Positions 26,845-35,363 of a stretch of 64,000 bases of DNA are shown one piece after another. Numbering within the stretch: position 1 is the stretch's first letter; the number at the start of each line of letters is the position of its first letter. Source of the stretch: Pseudomonas triticifolii (GTDB taxonomy: Bacteria > Pseudomonadota > Gammaproteobacteria > Pseudomonadales > Pseudomonadaceae); contig NZ_JACONV010000003.1 in assembly GCF_014358015.1 (NCBI RefSeq), forward strand, positions 1 to 64,000, written 5' to 3'. A program made the translations under genes and the position numbers. The notes beneath the pieces were generated by a model. That model saw nothing but the letters and a program-made list of their open reading frames with translations, ran no database searches and was not told the origin of the DNA.

Positions 26845-27744
26845 TCAGTCCACCCGCAATGCACCTGATAACAGCTCGATCAGACCGTGCACCTTGGGCA
26901 AGGCCTCACGACTGCGTGGCCAGGCCAGATGCAAGGCCAAACCTTCGGTGGAGAGATCTGGAAGTATTTCCACCAGCTCGCCGCGCTGCAGTTGATCCTT
27001 GATCAGCCAGGTTGCCAGTTGTGCGATGCCAAACCCCGACGTCACGGCGGCGACCAGTGCTTCGCCATTGCCCACCACGATACGTGGCTCGATCACACGC
27101 GTTTCTGGCTGCCCTTGCGCGTCGGTAAACAGCCACGGGCTGATACTGCCATCACCTCGTCCAAAGAGGATGCAGGCATGGTCGGCCAGCTCATCGAATG
27201 TGCGGGGCATACCGTGGCGGTGCAGGTAAGCAGGCGCTGCGCAAAAGATCACGCGCTCGGTGCCCAGATAGCGATGGCCCAGACCGGCCGGCCAGACCTG
27301 AGGCCCGCCGATGCGCACGGCAAGGTCGACGCCCTCCTCCAGAATATCGACGAAGCGGTCCGTGAAGGTCACGCGCGGGCGAAGCCTGGGATGGTTTTCG
27401 GTGAACGCCAGGATCAACGGCAACACATGCTGGCGGCCAAAGGTCGCGGGCAAGTCGATGCGCAACTGTCCGGCAGGCTCGCGGCGTTGCGCGGCCAGAG
27501 CGGTTTCTGCGTCTTCAAGCTCGGCCAGCATGCGCGTGCACACCGCAAGGTAGGCGGCACCTTCTTCGCTCAGCGACAGGCTGCGGGTCGTGCGCTGAAA
27601 CAAGCGCATGCCCAGACGATTTTCCAGGCGGGCCACGCTTTTGCTGACCGCCGAATTGGTCAGATTGAGGCGCTCGGCAGCGGCCGTAAAACTGCCCGCA
27701 TGCGCAACCGCTACAAACGTTTCGATGCCTTTAAGACGATCCAT
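26845..27744 (-). CDS. LysR-family transcriptional regulator
   Basis: 299 aa, CrgA/DmlR-like subgroup: MDRLKGIETFVAVAHAGSFTAAAERLNLTNSAVSKSVARLE is the wHTH, followed by an effector-binding domain. The ATG at 27744 gives the family's usual N-terminus; 20 further upstream codons are open but atypical. It is divergent from the MFS exporter at 27863, and a perfect 7-5-7 inverted repeat lies between them, so it most likely controls that exporter. Confidence 0.88.
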   Translation of the reverse strand: MDRLKGIETFVAVAHAGSFTAAAERLNLTNSAVSKSVARLENRLGMRLFQRTTRSLSLSEEGAAYLAVCTRMLAELEDAETALAAQRREPAGQLRIDLPATFGRQHVLPLILAFTENHPRLRPRVTFTDRFVDILEEGVDLAVRIGGPQVWPAGLGHRYLGTERVIFCAAPAYLHRHGMPRTFDELADHACILFGRGDGSISPWLFTDAQGQPETRVIEPRIVVGNGEALVAAVTSGFGIAQLATWLIKDQLQRGELVEILPDLSTEGLALHLAWPRSREALPKVHGLIELLSGALRVD

Positions 27745-27776
27745 AAACAGCACAACGCACCCTATTAATGAAATGG

Positions 27777-27795
27777 ATTCCATAATGCATGGAAT
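27777..27795. promoter_or_regulatory. Palindromic operator candidate between lysR and MFS genes
   Basis: ATTCCAT-AATGC-ATGGAAT is a perfect 7-bp inverted repeat with a 5-bp spacer, midway in the 118-bp divergent region. Its size and place fit a LysR-type regulator binding site acting on both promoters. Confidence 0.55.
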
Positions 27796-27862
27796 ATTTA
27801 CCAAAGATAGGAATTACTTTCTGCAATAAGCTGACGCACTTATTTCTAACGGGTTTTGTGTC

Positions 27863-29065
27863 ATGTCGTCTCTTGAAACAACTGCTGTGGGCGCTGCGGG
27901 CGAACGCTCGACAGGCGCGGGTCTGTCCATCGCTATCCTGGCGCTGGCCGGCTTTGTCATCGTCACCACCGAATTTCTGATCATCGGCCTGCTCCCGGCC
28001 ATGGCCCGAGACCTGGGCATATCCATTTCCACAGCCGGTCTGCTGGTCACGCTGTTTGCCTTCACCGTCATGCTATTCGGACCGCCTCTGACAGCGATGC
28101 TGTCGCACCTGGACCGCAAGCGGACCTTCATCGTTATCCTGCTGATTTTCGCGGCATCCAATGCGCTGGCGGCAATGTCCAGCAACCTGTGGGTGCTGGC
28201 ACTGGCACGCTTCATCCCGGCACTGGCGCTGCCCGTGTTTTGGGGCACCGCCAGCGAAACCGCAAGCATGATGGCTGGCCCCAAGCAGGCGGGCAAAGCC
28301 GTGGCGCAGGTCTATCTGGGCATCTCGGCCGCCATGCTGTTCGGCATTCCACTGGGAACGGTGTTCGCCGACGCAGTAGGCTGGCGCGGTGCTTTCTGGG
28401 CATTGACGCTGCTGTCGGCCCTGATGGCGCTGCTGCTGGCTCTCTCGATGCCGAAAATGGCGCGCACCGAAAAAGTCGGCCTGGCTCAGCAAGCACGCAT
28501 TCTGCGTGACCCCTACTTCATCGCCAATCTGCTGCTGTCGATCCTGCTGTTTACCGCGATGTTTGGTGCCTACACCTACCTGGCAGACACGCTTGAGCGC
28601 ATCGCAGGCATTGAATCGGCTCAGGTGGGCTGGTGGCTGATGGGCTTCGGTGCGGTAGGCCTGATCGGCAATACGCTGGGAGGCCGCTATGTAGACCGCA
28701 GCCCGTTGGGCTCAACCATGGTATTCGCCTTGCTGCTGGCATTGGGCATGAGCGCCAGCGTTCCGGCTGCCGGCTCCATGCCATTGTTGGCCGTGGTGCT
28801 GGTGGTATGGGGTATTGCGCACACGGCTCTGTTTCCGATCTGCCAGATCCGCGTGATGAACGCTGCGCCTCATGCTCAGGCCCTGGCAGGTACATTGAAT
28901 GTGTCCGCCGCCAACGCGGGCATCGGGCTGGGCTCCATCATCGGCGGTTTCACCATCGAACATCTGGGCCTGGAAGCAGTGGGCTACGTGGCGACCGTCG
29001 TCGCCCTGCTGGCGATCGTGCTGGCCTGGATGACCAAGCTTCGCAACGCAAAGGCAATAGCCTGA
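27863..29065 (+). CDS. MFS transporter, AraJ/DHA1-like
   Basis: 400 aa, twelve predicted helices. N-terminal VTTEFLIIGLLPAMARDLGIS and the loop 2-3 motif around LDRKR fit the DHA1 sugar/drug efflux branch. It is divergent from the LysR gene at 26845-27744 and probably under its control. Substrate unknown. The ATG at 27863 was chosen as the first start before helix 1. The 29066-29320 gap holds no gene that I can support. Confidence 0.85.
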   Translation: MSSLETTAVGAAGERSTGAGLSIAILALAGFVIVTTEFLIIGLLPAMARDLGISISTAGLLVTLFAFTVMLFGPPLTAMLSHLDRKRTFIVILLIFAASNALAAMSSNLWVLALARFIPALALPVFWGTASETASMMAGPKQAGKAVAQVYLGISAAMLFGIPLGTVFADAVGWRGAFWALTLLSALMALLLALSMPKMARTEKVGLAQQARILRDPYFIANLLLSILLFTAMFGAYTYLADTLERIAGIESAQVGWWLMGFGAVGLIGNTLGGRYVDRSPLGSTMVFALLLALGMSASVPAAGSMPLLAVVLVVWGIAHTALFPICQIRVMNAAPHAQALAGTLNVSAANAGIGLGSIIGGFTIEHLGLEAVGYVATVVALLAIVLAWMTKLRNAKAIA

Positions 29066-29320
29066 CTCAGTCCGACGATTAAATCGGTTCAGCCATTGGC
29101 AGCCTGCCTGATCAAGAAAGACTGTCAGAGGCTGAACGAGATGGCTGTCTATCGACGCCTGATGACTTGGGTCCAAAACGCACGCGCGCAATGGACTCGA
29201 CCAAGCTTCATCAAATAATGGCAATTTGACCTTCACACGACCTGAGCAAAGCCTCAAACTCAGGCCTTTCGGTCCAGAGGGAGCTGTCTGACCGGTTCTA
29301 CACCATGTCCGGTACAGGCT

Positions 29321-30391
29321 ATGAACGTATATCAGGCAAGAGGCGAGGCATTTGCCAAGCGAATTTACGCACCCAGAACACTCGGGGTCGGCGTAGGTTT
29401 CGTGACGGTCGCGGTCTCTCTTTTTCATGTGACCGCTGCGCTCTGGCTATGGCCACTGGCGATCTTCAATGCGCTCATCTGGCCGCATCTTGCCTATCGA
29501 CTGGCCCGTGCATCACGTGAACCGTACAAGGCCGAATGGCGCAATCTTCTGGCCGACTCGCTGGCCGGAGGTTTCTGGATAGGTGCCATGGGTTTCAGCA
29601 TTTTGCCCACCGCCACTGTCGTGGCGATGATGGCGATGCATAACATGGCCGCAGCCGGCCCTCGCCTGATGCTGCGGGGCCTGATCGCACAAGCCTTCGG
29701 CGTGCTAGCCGCCCTGCTGATACTCAACCCTGCCGTGCACCTGGACAGTAATCCGGCGCAGGTGTATGCCTGCCTTCCGGTGCTGATGATTTACCCGATT
29801 TTCATTGGCTGGATGAGCCATAAGGTCACGATCAAACTGTCCGAGCACCGCAACGTACTGCGCAGGCTCAGCCGCACCGACAGCCTGACCGGACTGCTGA
29901 ACCACGGCGCCTGGAAAGACCTGCTGGACATCGAGTTTGCCAAGAGCCGGGAGCTGAAACAGACGTGCACGGTGGCACTGATCGACATCGACCACTTCAA
30001 GCTGATCAACGATACGTACGGGCACCTCGTCGGCGATACCGTCCTGCAGAACATCAGCCAGGCGCTGATGGAAAACCTGCGTGACTGCGACCTCACCGGA
30101 CGATGTGGCGGCGACGAGTTCTGCATCATTCTGCCGGATACCCATCAGGTTCAGGCCAGAGAAATACTTGAACGCCTACGTCTGGCCATCGAAGAATTCA
30201 CCTATTCGCCGCACCAGGACCTCAAGGTAAGCCTCAGTATCGGCGTCGCGGCTTACAATGACTCGCTGGCCGACACCTCCATCTGGCTGCACGAAGCGGA
30301 CAAGGCGCTATATCTCGCCAAAAGCACGGGCCGCAACCGGGTGGTCGTCGCCGATACACAAGACTGCTCCGCGATGGGTGTTCAGACCTAG
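29321..30391 (+). CDS. Diguanylate cyclase, MASE2-GGDEF (AdrA/DgcC-like)
   Basis: 356 aa. An N-terminal MASE2 membrane sensor (about 15-165, several helices) is followed by a GGDEF domain (about 185-345). The catalytic motif GGDEF is intact (263-267), and RDCD at 254-257, five residues before it, is a product-inhibition I-site. It should make c-di-GMP from two GTP with feedback control, affecting biofilm and motility. The layout is like E. coli DgcC. The start follows ACAGG; no partner gene is adjacent. Confidence 0.9.
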   Translation: MNVYQARGEAFAKRIYAPRTLGVGVGFVTVAVSLFHVTAALWLWPLAIFNALIWPHLAYRLARASREPYKAEWRNLLADSLAGGFWIGAMGFSILPTATVVAMMAMHNMAAAGPRLMLRGLIAQAFGVLAALLILNPAVHLDSNPAQVYACLPVLMIYPIFIGWMSHKVTIKLSEHRNVLRRLSRTDSLTGLLNHGAWKDLLDIEFAKSRELKQTCTVALIDIDHFKLINDTYGHLVGDTVLQNISQALMENLRDCDLTGRCGGDEFCIILPDTHQVQAREILERLRLAIEEFTYSPHQDLKVSLSIGVAAYNDSLADTSIWLHEADKALYLAKSTGRNRVVVADTQDCSAMGVQT

Positions 30392-30395
30392 CGGA

Positions 30396-31277
30396 CTATC
30401 GTTTGTCCTTGAACAACAACGCGAACAGCGATGAAAAGCTCTTGACCCCCATCGCTTGAAACAACGACTGGCGCAGATCGGCGCGCAGGGATTCCAGAGT
30501 GATGGGTTTGGGTTTTGTTGATTTTTTTGTCAATTCGACATCGCTACCAGCCTCCCGAGCATCACCGTTGCCCAGCCCATATTTCTCCTTGGATAAAGAC
30601 CGGATGTAACTATTTTTTGAAGACTGGAATGTCGAGAACTCAGGACCTGGCGGATGATCATTCGTTACGCTTGCAGAGAACCTGCTAATGACCTTCTCCA
30701 TAAAGTCAAAATTATTGTGCCCAATGGAGCCGAAATCCTTATTGGTAATGAACCGAATAAAGCCATGATCAAGCCTTGTCGTCTCCAACGCTTTGCTCTG
30801 CAGGATACGCTTGGCTGTTGCAGCATCCTTGTCAGTGAAGCTGTAGAAAACCCTATGCCCTTCAGCGCTATATAGTTTCCCTTGGTTGTGAGCGAGCGTT
30901 AGTTTTCCATCATCCGACTCTCTGTACTCTGCCAATTCAAAAGCAAGATCATCAACGTACGCCAAATCAACGCCGTGACCGTTTGCCCATTTATAGATAT
31001 CACAGAGAAGAGCCCTATCGTCCCGCGTCAGAAATTCAGCTTCAGGCCTCATTCTGCCGCACTCCGACCGGCCCAATACCGGTGCAGAGCGTTCGGGGCA
31101 GTCAATACCGAATATCCGTTGCTTAAGAAGAGCTTGACCACTGATATCAACCGTTGATCTTGCGGATACAGATTTAACTAAAGAACCAGAAAAAGAAGAC
31201 ATTTCTCTCGACATGAACTTCTGATCCAACTGTGTCGCTACATTGACTGCTTCCGCGCCAGAACTCAGGACTCTCAT
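30396..31277 (-). CDS. Hypothetical protein, possible secreted effector
   Basis: 293 aa, no signal peptide or membrane helix. The first 50 residues are rich in Ser and low in acidic residues (SREMSSFSGSLVKSVSARS), as often seen in translocated proteins, but I see no HrpL box (GGAACC...CCAC) in front of it or of the gene upstream. The middle (about 70-215) looks folded, and the C-terminal 60 residues are basic. SD GGGAGAAG precedes the ATG at 31277. It is AT-richer than the neighbours and 48 bp downstream of a secreted-protein gene. No family recognised. Confidence 0.65.
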   Translation of the reverse strand: MRVLSSGAEAVNVATQLDQKFMSREMSSFSGSLVKSVSARSTVDISGQALLKQRIFGIDCPERSAPVLGRSECGRMRPEAEFLTRDDRALLCDIYKWANGHGVDLAYVDDLAFELAEYRESDDGKLTLAHNQGKLYSAEGHRVFYSFTDKDAATAKRILQSKALETTRLDHGFIRFITNKDFGSIGHNNFDFMEKVISRFSASVTNDHPPGPEFSTFQSSKNSYIRSLSKEKYGLGNGDAREAGSDVELTKKSTKPKPITLESLRADLRQSLFQAMGVKSFSSLFALLFKDKR

Positions 31278-31325
31278 ACTCTTCTCCCAATTAGCTCTTG
31301 GCGAAATTCACCAAGGGCTAGTCTC

Positions 31326-31760
31326 TTAGTATGTCAAATGGAAGGTTACTGATTCAGGGCCCACAGGATTGCTCTTCCAAGGCCCATTGGCAGCCTTGTG
31401 CTTAATCAAAACATCAGTTGCATAACTAAACCCAAGATGATTAAATGCATCGGTACTATCACGCTCGCCAGGCGTTATAGCCCTGCAAGCCGTTTCATTT
31501 ACACCATCCCTCCGATAACAGATCTTTGCTTCTTCTCCAGTGCTTTCTGGAAAGATGGTCGCTGACCAAGAGATACCTCGCAATCGGGAGTTCATAGCCG
31601 CGCCACGTGCATACTCCGAGAGCCTCAGTTGGTGTCTGGTAAACGCACTGTGTCCCGGCCCCATAATGGAAGTAGGTGTTCGGGTAGTGGTCACCGAAAA
31701 ATCAGCAGCCACGCTGGCAACCGAGACAAACAGTAACGCTACAGGCAATAATTTTTTCAT
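31326..31760 (-). CDS. Small exported protein, unknown function
   Basis: 144 aa. A clear Sec signal peptide (MKKLLPVALLFVSVASVAA, cleavage about residue 19) is followed by a beta-rich mature domain of about 125 residues with two cysteines (CYRRDGVNETAC) that could form a disulfide. TAAGGA precedes the ATG at 31760. It is the first gene of a probable pair with 30396-31277. It could be a periplasmic partner or an immunity protein, but nothing shows this directly. Confidence 0.65.
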   Translation of the reverse strand: MKKLLPVALLFVSVASVAADFSVTTTRTPTSIMGPGHSAFTRHQLRLSEYARGAAMNSRLRGISWSATIFPESTGEEAKICYRRDGVNETACRAITPGERDSTDAFNHLGFSYATDVLIKHKAANGPWKSNPVGPESVTFHLTY

Positions 31761-32083
31761 ACGTAAAATCCTTATTTATAAGATCCGGCGATCTGCGCAC
31801 GCAACAGTGGGTCAGCGCCGAAAGACTGTTTTTAAACTCGTGATCCAGGGTCCGCAACCGTCATCTCGCGGCCCCTGAATAAAAGTACTCGCATCAGCCT
31901 TGCCAAATGTTATAAATAAATACCACATGAAAACTTTATAAAACCTGCACGTGCATTCACTCATGCACGGGCACAGACTTTCACACTCCTTACTTCCAAT
32001 AGAGACAGCGCATTATTAAAAACAAGGCAGGTGCTTGAGAAGTGCTTATAGTTACCCACGCCTCAGTGGGCAGAACGCTCAAG
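31761..32083. other. AT-rich intergenic region
   Basis: 323 bp without a supported gene. It holds a 7-bp hairpin (CGTGCAT 31950-31956 with ATGCACG 31963-31969) and a CCCAC/GTGGG hairpin near 32053-32070, which could end the minus-strand gene at 32084. The promoter of the exported-protein gene should lie at 31770-31850. Confidence 0.4.
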
Positions 32084-32782
32084 TCAGGATACGTAATCGA
32101 CAAGCCATTGAGGTTCGCGTGTTTCGAAAATCACATGAATGGGCTGTTCAAGTTCCAGTTTGCCGTAGAGCGCTTCTTCCTGATCAAGGTGCGCCTGTTG
32201 CACGGCGCGATAGTCCAGTGGATAGATACTTTTTTCGATGGGCAGTAGTCGGTCAAAGTGCTCAAGCAAGCCATGGAAGACGATTCTTCGTTCGACGGTG
32301 TCGCGCGTCGTCGCGATCAGCTTGCTGAAGTACTCGCTATCGACTTGCCGCAGGGCATCGCCGGCTGCGTAGCGCTCGACCAGTGTGTAGGGGGCTGCCT
32401 CATCGAATACGACGCAGCACAGGTATTCGCGTGTCATGCCTTGAAACGGATTGTCAGCCGGAGGTCGCCGGCAATGGACCGCCAGCACGAATTGCAGGGC
32501 CTGCTCTGCCAGCACCCGGCGGTTGTGGTCTTCAAGAGCGTTGATGTCCTTGAGGACGGGTGCCTGTCTGCCCTGCTTTCGAACCTGTCGGGACAGGTTT
32601 GCAAAGTGCCCTGTCGGGCCCAGCAGGGCTGCCTGTTGGGCGGCGAGCACGGCTCGCGACAGGCCGGCCTGGCGCTGGGCGACACGTTGCACATCCGTCA
32701 TCGTATCGACGTCTGGATGTTGCGGTTCCGGCCGCGATGACTGATCGAAACGCGAGGCTCGCCGAACAAGACACACTTTCAT
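32084..32782 (-). CDS. Hypothetical protein
   Basis: 232 aa, soluble, helical by composition, no signal peptide. A perfect AGGAG at seven bases before the ATG at 32782 supports expression. The N-terminal 50 residues are polar (Gln/Arg-rich), the rest looks folded (TREYLCCVVFDEAAPYTLVERYA). It lies downstream of a small LuxR-type regulator on the same strand, with 271 bp between. No family recognised. Confidence 0.7.
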   Translation of the reverse strand: MKVCLVRRASRFDQSSRPEPQHPDVDTMTDVQRVAQRQAGLSRAVLAAQQAALLGPTGHFANLSRQVRKQGRQAPVLKDINALEDHNRRVLAEQALQFVLAVHCRRPPADNPFQGMTREYLCCVVFDEAAPYTLVERYAAGDALRQVDSEYFSKLIATTRDTVERRIVFHGLLEHFDRLLPIEKSIYPLDYRAVQQAHLDQEEALYGKLELEQPIHVIFETREPQWLVDYVS

Positions 32783-32930
32783 GAGTGACTCCTTTATAGT
32801 GTTGATCCAATGTTGTTGTGCCGTATCTCTGTCTGAAACGCTGCGCCACCGTCAGCCGACAAGACCCTTCGCCACCGGATGGGTATATCCTGCCTCCCCG
32901 CAAGAACACCCCACCCGTAAAACGTTTATT

Positions 32931-32951
32931 CGGGTGCTGACGCAGCACCCG
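32931..32951. other. Perfect hairpin between two minus-strand genes
   Basis: A 9-bp perfect stem with a 3-nt loop (CGGGTGCTG-acg-CAGCACCCG). It could terminate the LuxR-type gene transcript; there is no clean T-run on either side. Confidence 0.35.
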
Positions 32952-33053
32952 TAAATCCTTATAGGCTGAATCGTATAACCTGACGTTTTAAAAAGAACGA
33001 ACGCCCAGGCACTCTAAGCTTGATGCGCTTCTGATCGAGCCTACAAGTACCTA

Positions 33054-33302
33054 TTATGTAGAGATCATCTTGCCAGGCAATCCGACAGATGTAGGGGGTA
33101 GGATATTTTTTGACACCATGAGACGCGACACGCAACGTGCCATTAACTCTGCCCGGGTTTTGGCCTGATTCTTTCTGAGCAATGAAGATACGTGATCACG
33201 CACGGTGTAGCCGCTGATACAAAGCTGCTGCGCAATTTCCTTGTTGGTAAATCCCTGAAGCAAGAGCCCCAGAACTTCCTGTTCCCGAATAGTCACCCAC
33301 AT
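33054..33302 (-). CDS. Small LuxR-type HTH regulator
   Basis: 82 aa, essentially only a GerE/LuxR helix-turn-helix: TIREQEVLGLLLQGFTNKEIAQQLCISGYTVRDHVSSLLRK (about 4-45), then a short tail. No receiver or autoinducer domain. The ATG at 33302 is set by GGAGGGA seven bases upstream; earlier in-frame starts at 33317 and 33371 would place that Shine-Dalgarno inside the gene. It may control the gene at 32084-32782. Confidence 0.75.
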   Translation of the reverse strand: MWVTIREQEVLGLLLQGFTNKEIAQQLCISGYTVRDHVSSLLRKNQAKTRAELMARCVSRLMVSKNILPPTSVGLPGKMIST

Positions 33303-33851
33303 GGTATTCCCTCCCATTGTCACTGCGTGCACAGATGAAACTGTAGGACATTTCTCATATTCATCATCCATGACTTCAAGAGTGAATCGGCACAGACGCC
33401 ATTTTATTTAATGATCTTTTTATCACACGGCACACATTGCCTCTGACAGAACATAGTGTGCAGGCCTATTCCTGAATCGATCACACACTCAAAACCCCAA
33501 AGAAAACTCCTACAAAAAGCCCAGACAAATCCTATTTAATTTATATATAAAACCCATAAGCAAGCCCTGCACAGATTAGCGCAAACAAGGGAACTTACCT
33601 GAGGGTTTGATAAAACGTTACTTGGCGAGACAGGCGCAAGATAAACTTGCACACTCATAATTACAATCAGTTGTTACAATTGGATCCAGCCAATCACCCG
33701 CTGACTGTCCGTTTTCAACGTGCTGAATCGACCCCGCCTACCGGGCTGGACGGGATCGACTTGTCTGGCGTTCACGGGTTGCACAGGTCTTCGGTGTACG
33801 AGGGCGATGGCCCGGTGCAGAGGTCGTAGACCCAACCAGGCACAAGAGTGG
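33303..33851. other. AT-rich non-coding stretch
   Basis: 549 bp with no supported gene, notably A/T-rich from about 33400 to 33660 (several TTTAT and AAAAA runs) and quite unlike the flanking coding DNA. It probably carries the promoter of the small LuxR-type gene and may mark a past insertion edge. Nothing else is recognised. Confidence 0.4.
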
Positions 33852-35168
33852 CTAACCGGCTCGGCTCAGTGCGACATCATCGACGACAACGCCTCTGCGC
33901 ACGCCGAACACGATGGCCGTGACCAGACCGGTTACGCCCATCGCAAGTGCATAAAGCACGCAGACCCAGACGTTCCAGGGCATCAACGCGATCAGCAACA
34001 ACGGCGTGGTGCTGGCCCAGAACGCATAGGCAATGTTGTAGGTAAACGATATGCCCGACACTCGGATACTGGCCGGAAACAGGCCGACCATCACCGACGG
34101 CACGACACCCACGATTCCGCAGGCCAGGCCCGCAATGGCGTAAGCGACACCCAGTGGCAACCAGCCCTCGATCAGGCTGGCGTACAGCACGCCGATCCCC
34201 AGCGGCAACAATAGGCTGTAGAGCATGACACCGCGCCAGGCACCGATCCGGTCGACCAGCATGCCGGCCAGCACGCAACCCATGTTCAGAAAAACAATAC
34301 CGGCGGCACTCAGGGCAAAGGTATGGCTGGCCGTGATGCCGAAGCGTTGCTGCATGACGGTTGGCGTGATCACCACCAGCACAACGACGGCCGATGTCAG
34401 CACGAAGGTCAGCAAGGCGGCAGGCAACAGCGAAGCCCGGTGATCTTTGAGGACTTGCTTGAGTGGCAGTCCTTGCAGCCCTTCGCGCTGGGCGTGCAAG
34501 GCCATGAACACAGGCGTTTCGCTCAGCCAGCGACGCAGCCAGACGCCGACCACGCCAAACACGCCGCCCAGCAGGAACGGGATGCGCCAGGCCCAGTCGA
34601 GAATCTCCGCCGGGCTGAAGACCCTGGCCAGCCAGGTCGCTGTCAACGCGCCCAGCAGGTAGCCGAAGGTCAGTCCGGCCTGCAACACACCCAAGGCGTA
34701 ACCCCGATGGCCGTTCGGTGCATGCTCGGCGACGAACACCCAGGCACTCGGCACCTCTCCCCCGACGGCTGCCCCTTGCAGAATGCGCAGGGCCAGGAGC
34801 ACCAACGGTGCCCAGTAGCCGATCTGGGCATAGGTGGGCATGATGCCGATCAGCAGGCAGGGCAAGGCCATCATCAGGATGCTGAGGCTGAACACCCGTT
34901 TGCGTCCCAGACGGTCGGCGAAATGCGCCATCAGAATGCCGCCCAACGGACGCGCCAGGTAGCCGGTCACAAAAATACCGAAGCTCTGTAGCAAACGCAG
35001 CCACTCGGGCATTTCGGGCGGGAAGAACAGTTGGCTGAGGGTGAGCGCAAAGAACACGAAAATGATGAAATCATAGATTTCCAGCGCCCCGCCCAGCGCT
35101 GCAAGACCCAGAGTCTTGTAGTCGCCACGGCTGAACGGCTGTGGAGGTGGTCGAACGATGGCCGTCAT
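33852..35168 (-). CDS. MFS transporter, metabolite:H+ symporter (MHS) type
   Basis: 438 aa, twelve helices, with the MHS/ProP-like features LEIYDFIIFVFFALTLSQLFFP (helix 1), ARPLGGILMAHFADRLGRKRVF (loop 2-3) and RILQGAAVGGEVPSAWVFVAEHAP. These proteins import organic acids or osmolytes with protons. The ATG at 35168 precedes the normal MHS N-terminus; 54 further upstream codons lack similarity. It lies 195 bp downstream of a TonB-dependent receptor on the same strand, so it may move the receptor's ligand across the inner membrane. Confidence 0.85.
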   Translation of the reverse strand: MTAIVRPPPQPFSRGDYKTLGLAALGGALEIYDFIIFVFFALTLSQLFFPPEMPEWLRLLQSFGIFVTGYLARPLGGILMAHFADRLGRKRVFSLSILMMALPCLLIGIMPTYAQIGYWAPLVLLALRILQGAAVGGEVPSAWVFVAEHAPNGHRGYALGVLQAGLTFGYLLGALTATWLARVFSPAEILDWAWRIPFLLGGVFGVVGVWLRRWLSETPVFMALHAQREGLQGLPLKQVLKDHRASLLPAALLTFVLTSAVVVLVVITPTVMQQRFGITASHTFALSAAGIVFLNMGCVLAGMLVDRIGAWRGVMLYSLLLPLGIGVLYASLIEGWLPLGVAYAIAGLACGIVGVVPSVMVGLFPASIRVSGISFTYNIAYAFWASTTPLLLIALMPWNVWVCVLYALAMGVTGLVTAIVFGVRRGVVVDDVALSRAG

Positions 35169-35363
35169 GAAGCCCCCGATACATGGCTGAAAAGCGCGTC
35201 CCGCGCTCGCTGGGCGCGAAGAATAGCAAAGCTTGCGGCCAACTGCGGGGTTTGGAATACAGATCCCCTGGGTTCCTTGTTCATCCAGCAAGATGGGTGA
35301 ACACTGCACGCGCCTGCGCGGGAATGCCACGCAGGACGCTCTGCGTGGGCCTCAGCAGTGGGT

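Noticed and set aside
30396..31277. HrpL-dependent type III effector
   Set aside because: No GGAACC-N15/16-CCACNNA box is visible upstream of this gene or the one before it; kept only as a possible effector.
33647..33829. 60-codon frame starting with TTG
   Set aside because: No Shine-Dalgarno, uneven composition, and location in a non-coding AT-rich patch.
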